Origin: Epiperipatus broadwayi
Lineage: Eukaryota; Onychophora; Udeonychophora; Euonychophora; Peripatidae
Length of the DNA: 64,000 nt
NCBI GenBank assembly: GCA_028023455.1
Contig: JAQFVV010000063.1
Span: forward strand, 6,655,157 to 6,719,156
Reading direction: 5' to 3'
Part shown: positions 58,013 to 64,000 of the stretch, in pieces
How the letters are laid out: each line of letters opens with the position of its first letter
Position numbering within the stretch: position 1 is the first letter of the stretch
Program-made: the position numbers and the translations under genes
The notes under the pieces: model-generated
What the model was told of the DNA's origin: nothing
The model's database searches: none
What the model saw: only the letters and a program-made list of their open reading frames with translations

Positions 58013-61000
58013 ATACATACTGCTTTCAACAAACTTTTCATCAGATGGGGGCATGGACATAATCATCAACAACAAGATGGCTCCTGATAGTTTTAAAATT
58101 CTTTACCACGATTTCAACCTGCTGGCAATCAATCTGACATATAAATCAAACTATCTCAATGCAATATATGTATATTGTTCTAACAGTCCAACAGTGCTGA
58201 GTAGGATTATACATACAATTAACCTCATAACAGCAAACAATAGTGCACCTACCATACTAATATGTGATTTCAACATATCCTATGAACATTTTACCTTTAA
58301 ATACCTTCACTTGTTGAATAGAGGATTTATAAATGGTAGAGGCTTCTTTCCTCAAGAAGCATAATCATTTTACACAAAATCCATATGGTCATTAATAGAT
58401 CTACTGTTTTACACCTCTGAACTCCACTTCAGACTAGCAGCAAAACTTCAGCAAGTTGCATTTTCGGATCACTTTGTTCTTATAACCACTATAGAGCTTA
58501 ATAACTTTGCTCCAATTAAGTGCAACAAAACCCTTAGAATGCTGACCAAGGTGTCTACCTCAGAAGCAATAATCTCAGAAGTGTATATTCTTTTTAAAAT
58601 AATAAACTTACTTACCCTCCTTCCGGAAGAAGCCTAGTTCTCATTCATTGGTATTTTGCAATTGTTCATCTTGCAGCATACCAGGAAAAAGAAAGGTACA
58701 ATGTCATTGATGAATGATATTGATGAGATTCATTCCAACATTAAAAACTATTCAATAATTGGAGGACCTATTGAAGATCTTTTACATCTGAAGACACCAT
58801 ACAAGCAGAAGCAGGCAACATTAGCAGAAATATTAGCTACAAAAAATGCTAAAAATTACCTTCCTGTACAGCATTGCTGGACATGCAGGTACCTGAGATG
58901 GGCATTAGGAGCAGTGAGGAAACAAGAGATCCCATCTCTTTGCTCATAAATGACTGGCGAGTTTTAGGCACCTACATGCTTTTTCAAATAGAAAATTATT
59001 TCAGGGAGAAATTGCAGAACACCACTCCTTCCTTTCAAAGAGACTGGCCTAATTCCTCAAAAGATGATGAACATGAAATTACTTCCCAAGATATTAAAAA
59101 CCATTTAACTCCACTCCCCAATAACATCCATCCAGGAATGCATGGCATTCCAAAATTTATACTTCTACATCTAGAGAACATTAAATTTAATTAATCACCT
59201 AGCTAACCAGAAATGATTTATCCCAAAACTGTACCCTATTATCATGGTGACATTTTTAAAAAAGAACCAAGATCCCTCTGCACTGAAAAACATCAGACCA
59301 ATCTTGATGCTTCCTATCTTATAAAGTCATCTAAAGAATAATAAATCAAAAAAATAGAGAACACAATTCTCAACACCATATCAAGTGTTCAATATGCTAG
59401 AAAAGGATTGTTCATTCTGATTGCTGTTGGAGAGGTAAAAATATTATTGGATCACATTAGATCAAAAAAACTTTCCAGGCCTTTAGCAGTTCAGTTGGAT
59501 ATTACTGAGACTTTTGACTTGGTTAACATTGAGATTCTGCTTGACAATCTCAGAGAATTGGACATTCCTAGTAAAATAATACTTATTCTTGAAAACCTCC
59601 TTTCCAACTGACTAATTCATATGTCCTTGAATGGTCAGTTCACAGATGGTTTTGCCCCAAAACAGCTCCATCCCACAGGGCTCGCCCCTCAGCACATTGA
59701 TGTTCATTCTCTACATTAACTCACTACTTGTACAGATTGAAAATGAGCTTCCAGGCATTTTCATTCTCCATCTTCAAAAGCTATGAAAGCATTTACTTTC
59801 ATGGACAATATTCTAGTAGTTCTGCCATCCAAGAAATACTTAAAGCCCCTATTCCAAATAATTACCAAGTTTTCAAAATCTTTCAAACTCACCTTTAATC
59901 CTGATAAATCATCAGCATAGAGAATAAGCACTGGAAAAAAATTCAATCCGATTATTTGGCTCAGCCACAGAATTTTTTCGGGTTTCCAATATTTAAATTT
60001 TAAATTGCTATGTCACACCATTTGCAGAACTTAATCACATCAAGACAGTGCAATCCCTATCAAAGGTTTATCTGTCATTGCAGATGAAGATAGCACTGAT
60101 TAACATCAAAATCATGATGAAGATAAACTACTACCTCCCATTAATGACAGTAACTAAGACCTTCAATGCCAAAATCAACAAGCTGTGTGTGCAACTGATG
60201 TGGAATGGTAGAGCTGCTCCAATAAGTATTAGAAACATACAATTCCATCGAAAATGCAATGGCATGTCACTCCACTCTACTGAAACTCTATATTACCAAA
60301 AGGCACACTCATTAGTGTTCAACCTCAACAAAAAATTTACTCAAAAAACAGTTGTATTACAAATAGATCACATGGATACCCCCCCCCTATCTAAAATTAC
60401 ATGGCTTGACAAACTCATATCTCATTTGATGCAGACCAATGAATCTTTTGTAGAGGCTTTTGAAAAAAAGCTAACCATATGGAAAGCACATATTATCCTT
60501 AATCTGGAATCCCACACTGCTCACCCTAGTTTAGGATGTAGCAATTATAAAATAACAACTGTATTTAAATTTTGAATGATGGAACCTAAGTTTTTGGACT
60601 TCCTCATTAAAATAAATCTAAACTCATTGCCGACTAACTGGTTGTTACACCACAAGAAATACTTCAGGAAAATAAACCCTCTATGGCACAACTGCAATAG
60701 AAGTGTTGAGACATTCGACCACCTTAATCAAACTTGTACAGCTTTTCAAAATATAAAAAACATAATTGCATACAACTGCCTGATTGACCTATATAGAATT
60801 CTCAAAATCAAAGATTGTATAATGTCAAGGGACTTCCCAATTATAAGATTATCCATTATTCTCACTTATTCCATGTGGATTATAAGGTGTAAACAAAAGT
60901 TTACCTATCCCTCTCCCAAGACAGAAGACATTTTCATAGAGACTATGAAGACAATCCAAAATAGGGATAAAGTCCTTGCCTCAAAATTTTTTATAGAAAA

Positions 61001-61046
61001 CACCTGGAATCTCTTCAGCTTCCCAAACATACATAACCAAGTGTGA
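58013..61046 (+). pseudogene. LINE 2 ORF2, rest of endonuclease and RT
   Basis: Continues the frame cut at 49,945. The endonuclease shows CDFNISYEHF (GDFN in LINE 1), SLIDLLFYTSE and AFSDHFVL (SDH, catalytic). Then come the linker QHCWTCRYLRWALGA, HPGMHGIPKF, AVQLDITETFD, a decayed catalytic box FMDNILVV (YMDD in LINE 1), MKIALINIKIMMKINYYL and the C-terminal MEPKFLDFLIKINLNSLPTN with a degenerate zinc motif. The final ORF stops at 61,044-61,046. Many stops (TAA, TAG, TGA) and frameshifts make it inactive. Confidence 0.8.
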
Positions 61047-61259
61047 ATAACTAATTGTATGAGCAAACTTTTAGTAACTTTCATAACAGACCAAATTTGA
61101 CAAGGTTTCCTGGCTGTCTCATTGTGTAACAAAATGTAATATTTAACAATAAATAATATTAAAAAAACACTTTGAAATAAAAACAGATCTTAAATTGATC
61201 AGATTACTTCTATTAAAGCTGTATTTTAACTATTGACATTAGCAAAAATTTTCAATTTA

Positions 61260-61420
61260 CAGTCTGTCAATATTAATTGGTGTGCTTTAGATTGGCCTAT
61301 CGAAATGAATATAGGTAAAAAGGGATGAGATGGTCCACTCTTATCTTTTCAAAAGACTTTATCTGTGCTTTGCATTGATTTTCACATGCTCAATAAACTG
61401 GTATTGAGGTGTCTAACCAC
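61260..61420 (+). repeat. Interspersed repeat R1, copy 3
   Basis: GATTGGCCTATCGAAATGAA, TATAGGTAAAAAGGGATGAG, ATGGTCCACTCTTATCTTTT and CATGCTCAATAAACTGGT match the other R1 copies. Confidence 0.65.
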
Positions 61421-61524
61421 TAGGAAAAGTTTATATTTACATATTTTATTATTTTATCTAATACTGAAAGGCTCTAAATTAAAAATTTTCCCAATGTCAA
61501 TAGTTAAAATATGGCTTTAAAAAA

Positions 61525-61690
61525 GTAATATGACATCTAACATCTAAAGTGGCTTACATTGGCCTATATAAATGAATATAGGTAAAAAGAATAAGTTGGT
61601 CTGTGTTTATCTTTTGAAAAGGGTTTTTATGGTGCTTTAGATTGAGAATATTTCGCATGCTTAATAAACCAGTGTTGAGTTTTTATCTAA
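61525..61690 (+). repeat. Interspersed repeat R1, copy 4
   Basis: A second forward copy, about 265 bases after copy 3. It has AGTGGCTTACATTGGCCTAT, TATAGGTAAAAAGAATAAG and GCATGCTTAATAAACCAGTG. Confidence 0.65.
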
Positions 61691-61747
61691 TATATATATA
61701 TATATATATATATTGTAACAAGGTGTGTATATATATATATATATATT
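61690..61747. repeat. TA microsatellite, interrupted
   Basis: Two TA blocks flank TTGTAACAAGGTGTG. Confidence 0.9.
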
Positions 61748-62109
61748 GTGTAAGTGTGTGTATACATATGAGTTACATGATTTTTTAAATAAAATATGAA
61801 AAGAAAATTATATTTTAATATTTAATAGCTTGAAGAAAAAAAAAAGTTAAAATAAAAAGGAAAAGTACAAATATTGGGAAATAGTTAAAGTATTAATTAT
61901 AATTTATCTTTCTTTTCTTTTTTGTATTTTATTTCAACATAATTCTTTCAAAAGTACTTTTAATCCAATTAAAAGTTTATAATTAATTGAAACAAATTTT
62001 GTTTAGTACCTCATCAGATTTTGGAGGTTAAGATTTCAGACTGATTAAACAAACAAATAAAGATCAAATGAATTGATAGCTTGTATGGATGAAAACTAAA
62101 AATGGGGTG
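61748..62109. other. AT-rich, no gene seen
   Basis: No supported feature. Confidence 0.55.
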
Positions 62110-62337
62110 GAATCAGAGAGTATAAAAAGCTGAAATCATCTATTGTTATTATTATCCAGAGAATTTTATAGAAGAGAGTATGAAAAGCTGAAATCATCTA
62201 TTGTAATTATTATCCAAAGAGTTAACCAAGGTCAGCTAGCAGCACTGAAAGAAAATCTACAAGCAGCTAAAACAACGAAGTCCAGCACAATTAAGCAATC
62301 TTCCTATAGTCATGCCGAGAGAAAAATGCATTGCTAG
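62110..62337 (+). pseudogene. IQ-motif-like relic with 58-bp duplication
   Basis: Two copies of a 58-base unit (landmark AGAGAGTAT at 62,115 and 62,173) translate as REYKKLKSSIVIIIQR and REYEKLKSSIVIIIQR, a pattern like myosin-neck or ASPM IQ repeats. A further 40 residues (GQLAALKENLQAAKTTKSST onward) end at 62,335. The two units are in different frames and a TAG ends the first. Either a decayed exon or chance; the IQ resemblance is partial because the Arg-Gly portion is missing. Confidence 0.3.
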
Positions 62338-63757
<1,420 letters not shown>

Positions 63758-64000
63758 CCCCCTCCCTCCTCCCCCCAATAATTGCAATATAGAAATAAAA
63801 CAAATGAACTCCTTTTTAAAACTTGCTTTTTATATTTACTATAATGATGATAAAGAAATCCAACATTTCAACTATTTCATATAGTTTTTTTAAGGTACAC
63901 TAAAATAAAATATATATAATAATAAGAAATTAGTTAAAATGATTAATAGGAAATATAATGTTAAAAAAAAATCCAGTTTATAAAAAGAAAGCAAGTTTAA

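Larger units (their letters stand above)
49691..61160 (+). mobile_element. Second Tx1-like LINE, split by an LTR element
   Basis: LINE sequence lies at about 49,691-49,945 and resumes at 58,013, ending near 61,160 with AATAATATTAAAAAAAC. It is 5'-truncated close to the ORF1/ORF2 border. Removing 49,946-58,012 and one ATAC target duplication restores one continuous endonuclease frame across the gap, which proves the two parts are one element and that the LTR element came later. It is clearly older and more mutated than the LINE at 2,064-8,170. Confidence 0.85.

Overview
The window is AT-rich animal nuclear DNA with no complete host gene. It contains decayed LINEs of two clades (Tx1-like L1 and RTE), hAT and pogo-like DNA transposons, a Penelope-like element with a GIY-YIG domain, a non-autonomous LTR retrotransposon, tRNA-derived SINEs, long microsatellites and many fold-back repeats. 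Kilobase GATA tracts, ATT tracts and this repeat mix suit a lophotrochozoan such as a cephalopod mollusc. That is a guess from overall texture, not from a diagnostic gene. Stop codons of all three types break the coding remnants, so the standard code with decay explains them.

Layout. 0-8.3 kb: a truncated RTE tail, then a ~306-bp hAT miniature element (8-bp target duplication) split by a ~6.1-kb Tx1-like LINE whose 5' part is inverted. 8.3-15 kb: a minus-strand LINE fragment, a minisatellite and otherwise empty AT-rich DNA. 15-17.5 kb: a hAT transposase relic joined to the 3' end of a Penelope-like element. 17.5-22.9 kb: no gene seen. 22.9-28.9 kb: a pogo-like element, a large mirrored repeat block with two SINEs and a fold-back, and a 5'-truncated RTE LINE. 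28.9-29.9 kb: a GATA microsatellite. 31.8-47.4 kb: several fold-back elements within microsatellites, plus one candidate host exon at 33,941-34,125. 49.6-61.2 kb: a second Tx1-like LINE split exactly by an 8.07-kb LTR element with 2.7-kb LTRs, whose only ORF is a Lys-rich 38-residue-repeat protein. 61-64 kb: short repeats, a weak IQ-motif-like relic and a TC microsatellite.

The most interesting signal is that the fold-back elements at 24.9, 31.9, 35.6, 43.6, 46.0 and 46.2-47.4 kb each carry a motif that folds by hand as a small type I hammerhead ribozyme. Each has the CTGATGA core, a short stem II, GAAA, a minimal stem III and a 5-6 bp stem I. Stem I differs between families with compensating changes on both strands. 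This is known of Penelope-like elements and animal retrozymes, and a Penelope-like GIY-YIG relic lies in the same window. The arrangement here (inverted pairs, one ~400-bp tandem-plus-inverted array, insertion in TA or ATT tracts) looks like a set of ribozyme-bearing retroelement families. All calls are by eye; no search or folding program was run.
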